From assembly GCA_032622095.1 (NCBI GenBank), contig CP136064.1, forward strand, positions 264,655,863 to 264,719,862: a stretch of DNA of 64,000 nucleotides, read 5' to 3'. The notes under the pieces were generated by a model. The model made no database searches. It was given only the letters and a program-made list of their open reading frames with translations, and had not been told where the DNA came from. Below are positions 25,801-38,464 of the stretch, piece after piece. This stretch comes from Siphonodentalium dalli (Eukaryota > Mollusca > Scaphopoda > Gadilida > Siphonodentaliidae). Within the stretch, counting starts at the first letter, position 1; every line of letters begins with the position of its first letter. A program made the position numbers and the translations under genes.

Positions 25801-26879
25801 GGAAAGCTTCAGGCCAGTTTAGATGAAAGGATTTTGCGATTTTCTTGTTTTGTTTTCAAATTTTCTTTATCCTGGTCTCTTGCCCGCCCGTAGCCTTGTT
25901 GCTTGTGCATTGGTCTGGAGTTAGACCACTATAGACGTATAGGATTTATGCAATTTTCAGGTTCAAATAAATATCTGAATGTTCTCATACCGGGCATATA
26001 GAACCATGGTTTATGAATATATAGATATATAGGCTATTATATAGGCGGGGGAGGGATGGTGCAAATGGAATTATGCAAACATTGTATTTGGTTTGATTCA
26101 AGGGGTGTGTGCAGTATGAATTCTCCAAGGTGGGCATCCCCACCCAAACGGAGACCATCTCGACACGTCCCTGCACGGGGTGGCCCTTAGCCTTTGTCAT
26201 CAAAATGATGACGAAAGTATTAAAGGGTCATGTAATCAGACTCTTTATTCAGTACATTTTGCTGGCTTCTTTTTGGCAACAAAGTGATCGGGGAACATGT
26301 CCCGGTTGACGCTAGCGATAAATATTAGCAAAATATGTTATTAAACACCTAATATCTGTGTTTTTAAGTTTTTCGCCTGGTAAATTTGAAAGTTGCTCGG
26401 TCGACAAGCGGGATAACTCACAAGGAATCGGCATTTGCTCGGGCGGAATGGGTTTTCGATGAACACATCCCCCACGTTGGGATCTCTAATGAGTAACAAT
26501 TCTATACGAAATTTATTAACCGAGTGCATTAATTCAAAATTCAATTCGAGCCTAGTTTTAGCGAGGCTCGAATCGAATTTAGTGGACGAGGTTACTAAAT
26601 TTCGCATATATTTGCGACGAATTTGAGATCCATTTTATCACATAATTACATTATAGTAAGAAAAAAGGATCTCGAAACGGCCGGGGTTTAAAATTATTTA
26701 ATATTGATTTCCTTATCACAATCAAAGAGGAAGTAAAGACATCTTCAAGAACAAATATAGTTCCATTTGAATGTGTCTTTTCATGTTGACAAAATTCAAC
26801 CACCATTATCACTCATATTTATCTTAGTCAAACACTGAATACCCAGATAGATTCTTATTCTGCAACAAAAAAGAACGTT

Positions 26880-27960
26880 CATTGTAAGCTTTTCCTGATA
26901 TGGTAAAAACAAAGAGCGTTTCTGTGGAAAGTTTATTTTGATACCCAAAGCGTGAAAAATTAAGATTAATTTGAGACTTAGAAGGTTTGTGTCACTTGAT
27001 ATAGATACACGCAGCATGCTTATACCATGTGACGACCAATTCGTGCAGCGTTAATTTGGGAATGGATTTTATCAGACGCTTTAAACCAACGCAGAGCTGC
27101 AGGATATGAACCCGGTATATAATGGACAGTAAATATATTGTGTATTCTAGCAGGGATACCAAGCGTTGCTCTGGTTAAGAAGATTAGAAACAACTTGAAG
27201 TGTTTTGACATAAATTATATCTACTCAATTTCAAAGAAATTCTGTGTATATACACCACATTGATGGGCATGCATGAAGAGGTTTTGCGATGCCCACACAC
27301 CCGTTGATCTATATTCCTGATATGGTATGAATAAATAGCGTTCTGTTCGCTTAAAGGTACGGTTGGCCTTGGCGGTGGGTATCCTGTGAAAATATTTACA
27401 CCCGTCAAAAACCGCCACAAACAGTAAGAACATCAAAATGTAGACAGACTTTGTCCATATACAAATAAGAAATATCGTTATATATGTTATTGTCATCTGT
27501 TTGATCATTGTTATGTAAACAAAAGCATAAAAAGTAACTTTTCTGGTGTTTGTTTATATTATGATGGTAAACACAAAGAGCGTTCCTTGTTGGTGAATTC
27601 CTGATATGGAACTAATAAAGAGCGTTTATGCCATTTGTGTGTGATTAGCCAGTAGCACTGTGCTGTCTTCTGTAACACAATCAGGCTCTTGCTTAGGTAA
27701 AATATAGTAGGTCTTTATGATAACATGCTGTTTACGCGATGGTCATGGTATATATGAACGAAACTGTATGCGTTTTAATGTTTTTCTGTTTACGGTCATT
27801 GGAACAAATATGAATATTTTCGACAACTAAGGCCTCACGTGCCTTTAAACGCTAATCGATGCGATATGTAACGTTGAGTGCATGAGGTCTCTATCGATGC
27901 TATTATAAAGAGCGTTCAATGTTGATCTATTCTTGATATGGTATGGATAAAGAGCGTTCT
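26880..27960 (+). repeat. cluster of a short motif: CCTGATATGGTA then AAAGAGCGTTC
   Basis: The two-part motif recurs at about 26895, 27316, 27590 and 27935, with the second part alone at about 27574 and 27903; an inverted example is at about 22153-22190. Sequence between the copies does not align, so it is not a simple tandem array. It could be the worn remains of one repeat family or a set of protein-binding sites. Confidence 0.45.
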
Positions 27961-28039
27961 TATCGATTAATGATATATAAGTGCACCAACTTGATAACAG
28001 CATTCCACGCGGAGTCTCAGCTGCTCTTTTTAAGACATG

Positions 28040-28421
28040 CAGCTGAACTATCAAAGCTCAGAGTTATTAGATATCGATTTATTAGATATCGATTTTTGAA
28101 ATTTATTATTTTTCACCATCGAGACTTATGAGTGGCCCAGTAAAAAGTCGACAGGCTAACGGTATCGGACCAAATTGCGGATGAAGATGGATAACTCTAA
28201 AATCAAGAGGATTTGTGTTGATAATAAGGCCAAATTTCGTCCAACAACATATTGATAAATAACACGTTTCGGGCAATATTATACTATAGTTTAATTGACA
28301 GTGGTTAGCATTATTTTTGGGCAACTAAACGATTCTGATAACTGAAGCGGCATTTCTAAAAATGTTGATGTTGTTGTTGGAATCTAATTATATGGGGCCC
28401 ATCGAATCGGATTGAGTGCCT
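28040..28421 (+). mobile_element. TTAA element with GTACCTTTAA end, left-truncated copy
   Basis: Right end CGGATTGAGTGCC then TTTAA (TTAA at 28422-28425). The body matches 31737-32216 and 46776-47214 (AAAGCTCAGAGTTATTAGAT, AAGATGGATAACTCTAAAAT, and a TTG/GTT simple repeat). No left terminus found. Confidence 0.6.
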
Positions 28422-28429
28422 TTAAATTG

Positions 28430-29845
28430 TGATATCGTCAGGGCTAATGAATTAGGCTCACCCATAGCACAAGCTGGTTTACGTCGAAAGAAACATCGAC
28501 AACCACGTGTCTTGTATGGGCTAGAATTATCCAACTTACATATCAACCTTTCCTCGCAACTCTTGGACAGTTTCCTAACTAACAGGTTGGAATTTTTATC
28601 AACTGAGTCTGAGTGAAAGTATGAAGATTTTCAGATCTTGGCCTAAAATAAACATATATACGTTACAACAAATATTAGTTGTAAAAGCAAACAAACAAGT
28701 TCAACTTATTTCCCAAGTCCATGACCAGGAAAACACGCCACTGATGTAATCTCAGACGTTCGGATATATTGCTGCTATCTGGAACTCATGCAGTGGATAC
28801 GCTATATATATCTGTTGCTGGAGTTAATGTACGTATATATACGAGTGAAAGGGATTCTGTGCATTTTGCGAACATCAATTAAATGGTTTTGAGGTGTGTT
28901 GGGTGTTCAAAATCAGGATATTATTTATAAATACGAGTTTTTAGTGATTACTGATTTATGAATGTGCATTGTGAACTTCCACACCTCATGTAATATATAG
29001 TTTATCATGTCAATCAAACGTTTGTATATATATCTTAATCAAATACAAGTAAAATAAAAACAGCATTGGGTTAGAGACTTGAATTGTGACGTATGTCCTT
29101 GGCCCTGAAGTCTCAAGTGTTCAACTATTATTGTTTCAGGCATACCCTTCCATGTTGAGTGGATTGAGTGCTTTAGGGCGCGGCCCAACAGCAACCCCTT
29201 GATGCCACACCAGCAGCCACATTAAACAGCAAATCTTGAACCAATTTCTTACATTTTAATATTAGCAGCTGAATACCAGAGGAGACGAGCTCTGATTAGT
29301 TCGGCAACTTGTGCCCACACACCTATATCTGTATGTTTGTAATTAGATGTATAATTGATATTGTATATTGTGGATTACAATAAATATGTTCAACAACAAA
29401 CCATTGATGCAACGCCCTTGTTGGTGGTCCCTTGGCCGCCCATACAAAGAGTGACATATACAAATAATAAAGTTCGCACCCAGATGTATAGACGCAAACG
29501 TTCGCAATTGTATGTCAGTGACAGATGCATATATAATATATATAATGTAGTTAACAGTGGATTAGGATGTGGATTCGTCCGTATAAGATTAAACGACCGT
29601 TCCTTATTAAAGATACTTCAAGTGTGGGATCAATCGTTCACTGTTTAAGCGATCCTATAAGTGGTTGTACTTAGTTGATGACTCCATTCAAAACCATATA
29701 TACCAACAAACCAAAAGGCACTGGACTTCAGAAGGGCATGATACCAATATCAGGCAAAGTGCAGGCAAAGTTCACCCAGGTCACCACAAACATGTTGATC
29801 GGGGTCCAATACACATCCATTCATAAGATTCTATACACGGAGCAC
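28430..29845. other. intergenic, no gene recognised
   Basis: No supported gene. A 97-aa ORF at 29355-29648 has no recognisable content. Confidence 0.4.
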
Positions 29846-29850
29846 ATAAC

Positions 29851-30065
29851 ACTGATCTAGATCATGTCATGAATCTCTACTCTGGCTACGCCGTAGAGAT
29901 CATATTCCCCCTGTTCAAAATATGGGAACTGTTTGATGGTCTGGACTGTTCTGACGGTGAACTTGATAACAATGAACAAACAATGCAGGGAACATATATT
30001 TCTTTGTTAATTTTAATACTCGTCCCTTGGTAATCTATTTCACAGTATCGGTTGGTCCCAGCTTG
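29851..30065 (+). repeat. dispersed repeat R1, diverged copy 2
   Basis: Opens with ATCATGTCATGAATCTCTAC and CGTAGAGATCATATTCCCCC, as in the copies at 21043 and 32474; the second half is diverged. Confidence 0.5.
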
Positions 30066-30262
30066 AAATTTCATGAATTTTGTGACTTTTATGAGTCAAT
30101 ATCGCAAATCTGCAATAAACGTTGAATTAATTCCGGGTTCAAATTCCATGACTGTAAGTGATACAAATCAAAACCGGCTCAACAAATTCATATTAATCAT
30201 GCAATGACGAGCTGGGGCCTTCACCTATACTGTGAAATACATTATTGAGGAACAATTTTTAA

Positions 30263-30607
30263 AAATGCACAATCCGAATTAACGCTCCTACATTACTATT
30301 TCTTTGGCTTCGGGGTTAAAACATATTTGATTGAGGAAACCACCCATGTTTTTCACCACCTGGAATATTTGGCGGCCTGGCAAATATTCGACGAATGCCG
30401 ACCGACATACTCTCGATGCAAAATTGCGTTGAACATAATGTTGATAAATAAAACATTTTGGACAATTTTATACTATATTTGACAGTGGTTTGTATTATTT
30501 TTCGTCAATTATTGATTCTGATAACTGAAGCGCCATTTCAAGAAATGTTGTTGTTGTTGTTGTTGGAATCTGATGATATGGGGACAATCGCATCGTAATA
30601 TGTACCT
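30263..30607 (+). mobile_element. TTAA element with GTACCTTTAA end, short copy
   Basis: Between TTAA at 30259-30262 and 30608-30611. The left end AAATGCACAATCCG is a worn version of AGGTACTCAATCCG; the right end is TAATATGTACCT. The body carries the (TTG)n tract shared by the family. Length 345 bp, shorter than its 440-480 bp relatives. Confidence 0.6.
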
Positions 30608-31736
30608 TTAACTGAGAAATTATATTACCTGCATGCACTATATTTAAAATGTTATAAACTTTCCTATCAGAACACAAAAGATTTCCCATGTTTTGAACCG
30701 GTGTTGGAGTATATGATGATGATCTCTACGGGTGTAACCAGAATAGAGATACATGGCATGATCTAGACTAGACGCTGCAGAGATCAATGCATCTATGGAA
30801 TTGATGACTCTCCGACGCTCTGTTCTGGTCGCCGTCATGGGAGACCAAGATATGAGAGAAATAAAAAAAATATATTATGTTTGGAATAAGGCCACATTGT
30901 ATGTTAAACAACCAATGTGAAGGGTTGGTGTTGCAACTTTTCTTAAGTCTTAATAACATCTCTATGCATATAAAGCTCAGATATATTCCGCATACAAAGA
31001 AATGAGAGAAAAAAAGTTTAGAGACCAAGACTAAAGTTCACTAAACGTCAATATTTACAAAGAGCACGAAGGAGTAACGTGGGAATTAGTTAATAATTAC
31101 CATCCCAATTAATTTAGAATATAACATGCCGATATTTGTCGCTTATAAATAAATGAAAAAGTTCACTAAACGATGTTAAATAATATGTTAAACACCGATA
31201 TAAACAAACATCTCGAAGGGTTCATTTGCGAATTAAATTTCTCATACCATTCTCAAATCCCCATGCAATATAATCGTATAGTGTCACGTGGAAAAAAATA
31301 AAAGATGTTCAAATAACAATGCAAGCGCTAAAGGTTATCTCGATAATTCCCGTTCAAATAACTCGCCGCGCACTTCTGAGCATGAACAAATTATCGCGAC
31401 TAACAAGCCATGGTTCAATAAATCATGCCGAGACGCACACCGAGACATTTACTCCATAGCTCCATTGTCAGGCCAAAAAAAAAAACAACCTAACAAAATA
31501 CATCCTACAGAGGGCGTAATTAATTAACATTATATATTCTTAATTGAGTGCCGATTCACTTTGCGGAAAACCGCCGAACCATGTTACATATCAGATTGCA
31601 AATGCTCGGGTTTTCAACCTTCATTTTGTATTTCATCCATGTTCTCAATTTATTCATACATGTATAATTATCCTTGCTGTCATCGAATATCTCGTTTTTA
31701 ACGTCAGATTGCGAATTAATGGTACCGATCGCTTAA

Positions 31737-32216
31737 AGGTACTCAATCCGTAAAGAGGGTCCCCATCTCAACAGATTCCAACAACAACAATCCGATCAGA
31801 GGGTCCTATATTACTATTTATTTGGTTTTGGGGGTAACAAATATTTGATTCGAGTCGAGGAACCCATCAAACAAAGCTCAGAGTTATTAGATATTGATTT
31901 TTGAAATTTGTTATATTCTCGAGATGAGTACTAATAATTGCCGTCAATTTCGTATCCTGCTCGAGATGTGTACACCAAAACTCTATTCAAACAGACAAGG
32001 ATGGATAACTCTAAAATCAAGTGGTAATAATAACGCAATTTTGACTGCGATCTGGGCCAGAAAGTATTCCCGATAATGAAAAATAATAGATTTCTAAAAT
32101 CGATATCTAACAAATCTGAGCTTTGATGGGTGACTTCGTCGACTCGAATCAAATATTTTTGACCCCCGAAGCCATTGAAATAGTAATTGGGAGGAGTTTT
32201 ATCGGATTGAGTACCT
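31737..32216 (+). mobile_element. TTAA element with perfect 14-bp terminal repeats
   Basis: A 480-bp element between TTAA at 31733-31736 and 32217-32220. Ends AGGTACTCAATCCG and CGGATTGAGTACCT are exact inverses. Inner halves are also partly complementary (AAAGCTCAGAGTTATTAGAT against ATCTAACAAATCTGAGCTTT; two AGGATGGATAACTC-type blocks). No coding capacity. TTAA target with AGG ends suggests a Kolobok-like or divergent piggyBac family. Confidence 0.75.
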
Positions 32217-32473
32217 TTAATATTGAGATATTCTGGCGATAGGTTATTCTCTAAATCACTTATAAGTTAATTTATTATAGCATACATGTATGGTTGAAGT
32301 GCTTATGTCATAAAACGTGGACTAATATATTCCTTGCATATTTGGGCAGAATGATGAATTATGAGTATGTCCATGATTTGCAGGGGGTGTTGGCATGGAA
32401 GATGGAAATATTCATGATTCGCGGTTGTGTAGCGAGTTGTCTAACATTCATTTCAACGGTATTATGACATATA

Positions 32474-32690
32474 CTTGATCATGCCATGAATCTCTACTCT
32501 GCCTAACGCCCGTAGAGATCATATTCCACCAGTACAAAATCTTGGAACTTTTTGAAGTTTTGACAGGGAACCTTATCAAATCGAAGAACTAACGCGGGGA
32601 ATATATTTCTTATTTATTATGTGTTCCTTAATAATGTACTTCACTGTAGGTGAAGGTATACTAACTAGAAATTTCACGACTTATCCCTTT
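32474..32690 (+). repeat. dispersed repeat R1, copy 3
   Basis: Closest relative of 21043-21225, from CTTGATCATGCCATGAATCT to TAATGTACTTCACTGTAGG. It abuts piggyBac-like MITE copy 5, which seems to have inserted at or beside its right end. Confidence 0.6.
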
Positions 32691-32694
32691 ACCC

Positions 32695-33077
32695 AACAGA
32701 ACGGCCCTGTGCCAATGCATTCTCTTATATATGCGAGTCGACCATAGGTCGCCTCGCATATATAAGAGAATGCATTGGCTTAACACATTAAAAATTATAA
32801 AATTGTTAAAGAATATAAGAAAAAATGGTAAAAAGTGTTAAAAAAAGAGTTTTTTTTAGGCCAATGCATTCTCTTATATATGCGAGGCGACCTATGGTCG
32901 ACTCGCATATATAAGAGAATGCATTGGCACAGGGCATAACTGTAAATATCACAATGTGGTCAATGAGCCGGTTCCAATGATATCCATATTTGTATGGTTT
33001 TATTGAGACAGACCAAAGATAATTTAGGCTGTTGCAGCTTTATTTGGCCGTTTTTGGCCGGTTTGTTGGGTAAAGGG
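32695..33077 (-). mobile_element. piggyBac-like MITE, copy 5, inverted
   Basis: A 383-bp copy in the opposite orientation, with TTAT (one change) on the left at 32691-32694 and TTAA on the right at 33078-33081. Both hairpins and the spacer are present. Confidence 0.87.
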
Positions 33078-33081
33078 TTAA

Positions 33082-33600
33082 GTGATTTGTTAGCGATTTT
33101 GCTCTGCGTCGCTTACAATTTTGGAGTTTAATTATCCTGGGTAATTAATTCAATGTTTATTATGATATCGCCTCAGACAAGTCACAGTAAAGGATGCAAT
33201 TTCGAGTTGGGACCTTCATCTACAGTGAAGTACATTATTAAGGAACAGATAATAACTATGAAATATATTCCCCGCGTTATCTTCGGCCTCTTTATATAAC
33301 AGCAAGATTACTTTTAGTGATATAATTGAGAACGTTTGGGTCCAGAACTTTCTTCGGCATTGATCAATAAAGAGTTTCTTCAACTTCCTTGTTACGATCT
33401 AGTCCCCACGTACATGTATAAATAAAGGGCGTGCATGTGCATGTCACACATGTGCGAAAATTCAATAAAGATTGAACCTAGTTCTGACATTAGCAGGATT
33501 GTTAATGACATATGCAGTAACTGTTGATATGGTGTATGGATCAACATAATGTCACCTTCTTCCAAATCACGTCAACAAACGTTAGAAGTTCTAATGAGCC
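33082..33600. other. intergenic, promoter- and poly(A)-like words only
   Basis: An inverted R1 fragment is at about 33205-33300. Further on, TATAAATAAAGG (33417) and AATAAAGATTG (33466) lie 50 bp apart, as in an LTR, but no LTR boundaries or coding region support that reading. Confidence 0.3.
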
Positions 33601-33601
33601 A

Positions 33602-34760
33602 TGCATGTATTTGGGGCAGGCCACCCACCCATGCCGTCAAATCGGTCGAAATCCTTACCGTTCTCGAAAATGGTCCATACCCCATTTTCACCCCCTCGGG
33701 TGGCACCCCCCGGGGGTGATGGGTGGGGGGTTGGGGTGTTTCTAGGTGGTATTTGGGGCCGGCCACCCACCCATGCCGTCAAATCGGTCGAAATCCTTAA
33801 CGTTCTCGAAAATGGTCCATACCCCATTTTCACCCCCTCGGGGTGGCACCCCCGGGGGTGATGGGTGTTTCTATGTGGTATTTGGGGCCGGCCACCCACC
33901 CATGCCGTCAAATCGGTCGAAATCCTTACAGTTCTCGAAAATGGTCCATACCCCATTTTCACCCCTCGGGGTGGCGCCCCCGGGGGTGATGGTGGGGGTA
34001 GGGGTGTTTCTAGGTGGTATTTGGGGCCGGCCACACACCCATGCCGTCAAATCGGTCGAAATTCTTACCGTTCTCGAAAATGGTCCATACCCCATGTTCA
34101 CCCCTCGGGGTGGCACCCCCGGGGGTGATGGGTGTTTCTATGTGGTATTTGGGGCCGGCCACCCACCCATGCCGTCAAATCGGTCGAAATCCTTACAGTT
34201 CTCGAAAATGGTCCATACCCCATTTTCACCCCCTCGTATAGTGGCACCCCCGGGGGTGATGGGTTGGGGTGTTTCTAGGTGGTATTTGGGGCCGGCCACC
34301 CACCCATGCCGTCAAATCGGTCGAAATCCTTACCGTTCTCGAAAATGGTCCATACCCCATTTTCACCCCCTCGGGGTGGCACCCCCCGGGGGTGATGGAT
34401 GGGGGGTTGGGTGTTTCTATGTGGTATTTGGGGCCGGCCACCCACCCATGTCGTCAAATCGCTCGAAATCCTTACCGTTCTCGAAAATGGTCCATACCCC
34501 ATTTTCACCCCCTCGGGGTGGCACCCCCGGGGGTGATGGGTGGGGGTAGGGGTGTTTCTAGGTGGTATTTGGGGCCGGCCATCCACCCATGCCGTCAAAT
34601 CGGTCGAAATCCTTACCGTTCTCGAAAATGGTCCATACCCCATTTTCACCCCCTCGGGGTGGCACCCCCGGGGGTGATGGGTGGGGGGTAGGGGTGTTTC
34701 TAGGTGGTATTTGGGGCCGGCCACCCACCCATGCCGTCAAATCGGTCGAAAGCGACATTT
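33602..34760 (+). repeat. GC-rich tandem repeat, nine units of 128-142 bp
   Basis: The anchor ATGCCGTCAAATCGGTCGAA (one copy ATGTCGTC) starts at 33631, 33773, 33902, 34041, 34169, 34306, 34448, 34589 and 34731, giving periods of 142, 129, 139, 128, 137, 142, 141 and 142. Each unit also holds GGTCCATACCCCATTTTCAC and a CCCCCGGGGGTGATGG block. Unit length varies mainly in the G-tract between them. The last unit stops at TCGAAAG. Many overlapping open frames on both strands come from the low stop content of the unit and are not evidence of coding. Confidence 0.93.
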
Positions 34761-34764
34761 TTGA

Positions 34765-36295
34765 AAATAAGGAATAAGGAATAGGAAATAAGTTCCAAAT
34801 GTCATGTTCGTAAAACAATTGTTTTTTTATTGACATGAAAGGTATGTTGGCCAGCATTTGGGTCGATCGGGCCGGTGCTTTCAAGTATGCAAGTGTGTTT
34901 AGTATTTCCCTCTATATCTTTACAGGACAACAGTTTACTGTTGGATATATGGTAATAACAGCATATAACGCCCGCGAATGAAGATGTTGGTGTGTGCATG
35001 GGACATAGATGTAAATGGTTGTCTCAACCTTGGATCAATGTCGGTCGTCTTAAAACTTGCTGCATGATGGTGACAAATTAATTTTATTTTAGAAGCAGGA
35101 TACATGTTTCAGAGAATTAAATGGAGACACGGACTCAGTGTATATGAGTGTTAATGAATAATGATTGATTCAAATGCGCTTGCTTCAGTGAGCGTGAACA
35201 AATTCTCATTTCTTATCGAAATGGCTATGTAGCGATCGGAATGGCACATTTAGATGTCCCTCAACTCGGATCAACCTTAAAAATCGGTCCCGATTTTCGC
35301 ATATGTCGGGGTTCAAATCGTGACAAGCTAATCTAGCCCAGATTGCGATTATATTGGAATCGTTCATGCACGATTATACATGTGGGAGATTTCCGTGTGC
35401 TGCATGGTGTTTGTCATTATGTTCGTTGCTCCCCGAAGAGGAGTATATCACATTACGTATGTGACATGCGGTGTGAATCCAGAGTCCCTATACATACAAG
35501 TGAAAAAGCCAACCATGCAGACTGAACTCTCGGTCGAACTATATGCGTAGATATATATATATATATATGATGTGAACTGGACAGTTAATCGGAATTTCGG
35601 AGTATTGGAGCTTCGTGGTACAGAGTTTTGGACCTTCGAACCCAAGACGATTAGGCCGGAAAAATCTTAGTACAGGAAACTCTGGGTTATAGAATTTCAA
35701 ATTCAAAATTCCAGACATTATGTCTAAAGCAAGTCTGACGAATTTCACAGAGAACTGATTTATTAGAGACAAGTTAAGCACCGTTTCGGACACCATTGTA
35801 TAAGTACTTAACACTACTTATTGATCCACTATAATTATAATACATAATAAATACCGTCATACGTGTTTTTGCGTTGATTTTTAACATTAAAAATTGTTGG
35901 CAGCTATTTGCGGTCTGGATCGTATATATACGAAATCCTATAATATTCCACTTGAATTAACCCAATCAATATCAGTAGCTTTGTTTGATTTGTAATATAT
36001 AAGTTTATCAACACGATTAAACATTGATAATTAGCCATTTTTCTTCTGGCATTTATAACCGTTTCAAAATTTGTCTTGTGACATCTTGGTTAACAGGAAA
36101 TTCACTGAGAATTGAAGTCGTTTTAGTCCTGTTAGTTTCGTTTCCAATTATAGTCTATATAGAGCCCAGTAGTTCACATGACCACGTACTGAATCAATCC
36201 ACAATTATTTTCCCCATATATGCCCGTGCCATAGCTATTGAGTAGATATTCATGCATGGCATGATCAAGACCACGAACAGACGGCATGTATGCAC
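34765..36295. other. intergenic, no gene recognised
   Basis: No supported gene. A (TA)n tract is at about 35550-35568. Confidence 0.4.
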
Positions 36296-36297
36296 CG

Positions 36298-36657
36298 ATG
36301 TCGGATGGCTAACTGGGATATCTCTATTTTGCTGAGGCCCAGTTGGGAATTTTCGTTTTATGTTTTTTCAGCTTCGTCGTCGAATGACATGAAGTCGATT
36401 TGCAATATTTGGATACTGACTATTTTCCGATATCCTATATAGCAAACGTCCACACCGACGGTGGTCGGCATGGCGTCGGCTGCCAACCATTTTCCAACGT
36501 CGGCTGCCGACGTCATAGCCGATCGACGGCCACGCCGACCGTCGGGCCGACGTCGGCAAATGACATCGAACCGACGGTGGTCGACATGACGTCGACTGCG
36601 AACCATATGCCGACGTCATAGACGACGGCCACGCCGACCGTCGGGTGGCTATCTGGG
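36298..36657 (+). repeat. GC-rich repeat with two self-complementary units
   Basis: Two related units at 36454-36545 and 36570-36644 each open with ACCGACGGTGGTCG and close with its inverse-like GCCGACCGTCGG. They are full of GCCGACGTC words. A direct repeat (TCGGATGGCTAACTGGGA at about 36301 and TCGGGTGGCTATCTGGGA at about 36642) brackets the block. CpG-rich in an AT-rich setting. Probably a MITE or satellite fragment. Confidence 0.6.
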
Positions 36658-36953
36658 AGGCCTATATGTCTATGCTGCAGCATAAAATAGATGAGTGGTG
36701 CTGTGAATCGTTGCAGTGGTGTCAGCAACAGTCTGGTGAACAACGGATGTTGCATTTCCAAGTAAAATGGCCATATTGGACACATTTTAAAGAATAGTTT
36801 CCTATATTTGAGTTTCGGGATATCCACGCATTTTGACAGATAATACAGGCCTACAAACCCGACTAAAGGGAGGCTATTCTAGATAAATAAATTTGTGGAA
36901 ACCGGCTTTAAACCTACTTCTATTTAATTTCACCCTCAACTTTCCAAGTTAGA

Positions 36954-37020
36954 GGCACCTGTCCGAGTGGCCGCACGGTACCACGACAAGGAGCCGTGAG
37001 TGGGTCGAAGTCTTACAGAT
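36954..37020 (+). repeat. tRNA-like SINE head
   Basis: GGCACCTGTCCGAGTGG resembles an RNA polymerase III A box (TRGCNNAGYNGG) and, about 40 bp on, GGGTCGAAGTC resembles a B box (GGTTCGANNCC). The spacing and the leading G-rich stem suit a Ser/Leu-type tRNA, but the acceptor stem does not close, so a tRNA-derived SINE is more likely than a tRNA gene. The element body probably runs on to about 37270. Confidence 0.45.
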
Positions 37021-38041
37021 GCAGTCTGAGATATCGAAATTTACAATAAGTACTGCGCCTTCATTATCTCATGCGCCTTCGTTATCCCCAATATAACTTC
37101 AGCCAAACCGTGGTGCGAGTGGAGTAATCCGAGCTGGCGTTCAGAACACACCATGGGATTGGGTTATCTCCCTTGATTTGTTGCGGCATAACGTACGAAA
37201 TTTTGCAACATCTTTTCTGTTTTCATACAAAGAATAAACGAGTGTTGACATTTTCAACGCAGTTGAGATATATTCTCAGAGAATTAACAGTTTTTGTGAT
37301 CTGTGACACATTTTTTCATTCAATGTAGGTATACTTGTAACATAACGAGAGAGAGAGAGAGGGAGTGAGAAGTGCGGGAGTCGCGGGACACACTATAAAG
37401 TGTATGCCGAGGCCGAGGCCGGCTCCAAATAAAAAGGTGTAAACGGGGTGTTATGTGGCGTTTGGTCAGTTGTTTCTCAATGGATATTAATGAAATTTGG
37501 TGTTTCTGTCCGGACTGGGACATGGAATACAATAACGTTTGAATTGTTTTTAAATTCACAAATTTGTTGATTTTATTCAAATTTTTCGTTCTGAAACGGC
37601 CGGCTCCAATTAAAAGGTGTAAGCGGACTTGATGTCGCATTATCTTCTTTGTTTATAAATGGATATGACTGAAATTTAGTACATATGTCCGGGTTATGGC
37701 ATGGAATACATTGACGTTTGAATCGTTTTTAAAATCACAAATTTGTTGATTTTATTAAATTTTTCGTTCTGTAAAGTGTAAGCGGCCGGCTCCAATTAAA
37801 AGGTGTAAGCGGCTTATGTGCGTAGCGTTATAGGTAATCGGATTAACTAATTGGCGACTCTATACTATTGTGTTTTGGGGAATTTGAGGTTTTGGCGAAA
37901 TAATAATTTAATTACATTTATTTTAAATGATAACTTTATTTAATCATAATGCATATATAATAAACACATAAAATATAATAACAAACATGAGACATACATG
38001 AATATGTTAACAAAAGATATCAAACTCAATGAAGTTTATGA

Positions 38042-38200
38042 AGTGCACATTGATATCCAAATAGTGGTCCCGGTATCAAGCCCCAAGTTCCGACCACGTC
38101 ACCATCGCCTCCGTATATAAGATACGTGCCAATAACGTTGACAAAGCAATGGCGACAATATGGAGAGGATACGGAGACAACTATCTGAATATTAATGCGC
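38042..38200 (-). other. possible minus-strand coding exon inside the 1.84-kb element
   Basis: On the minus strand a frame open for about 75 codons ends with YQCALHKLH and a stop near 38042. It includes VVSVSSPYCRHCFVNVIGTY and a GGDGD turn. A plausible splice acceptor (TTAATATTCAG) lies just before the VVSV segment, and an AATAAA is about 110 bp past the stop. There is no start codon in frame, so this would be a last exon at best. No family recognised. Confidence 0.25.
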
Positions 38201-38464
38201 AGATTAATACAAATATAACAACAACAATTACAAACATTTGCTACAAACGTAATCTATTGTTGACACGTTACTGTTGGAAATATTTACGCATCTATAGTGG
38301 GCCCATGTATCACATCTCTCATTGAGACGCCACGGAGTGGAGCTCCATAAAAACACAACAACAGAAACACAACATCGAAGAAAAAAAAAATAATAATAAT
38401 ATGCCTAGATAATTTTTTCACGATTCACTGATATTTCATCATCATCACATCACTTCCAACTGGG

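Noticed and set aside
33417-33475. possible solo LTR with TATAAATA and AATAAA
   Set aside because: No TG...CA boundaries, target duplication, primer-binding site or coding region were found.
33746-34549. 267-codon ORF and other long frames over the tandem array
   Set aside because: The frame exists on both strands because the repeat unit has few stops. Unit lengths that are not multiples of three shift the repeated peptide between frames, which is not how a coding repeat behaves.
33602-34760. CRISPR-like array
   Set aside because: Units are contiguous and similar over their whole length; there are no distinct spacers, and the DNA is eukaryotic.
36954-37020. functional tRNA gene
   Set aside because: A- and B-box-like words are present but the acceptor stem does not pair, and no anticodon loop is convincing; a SINE head is more likely.
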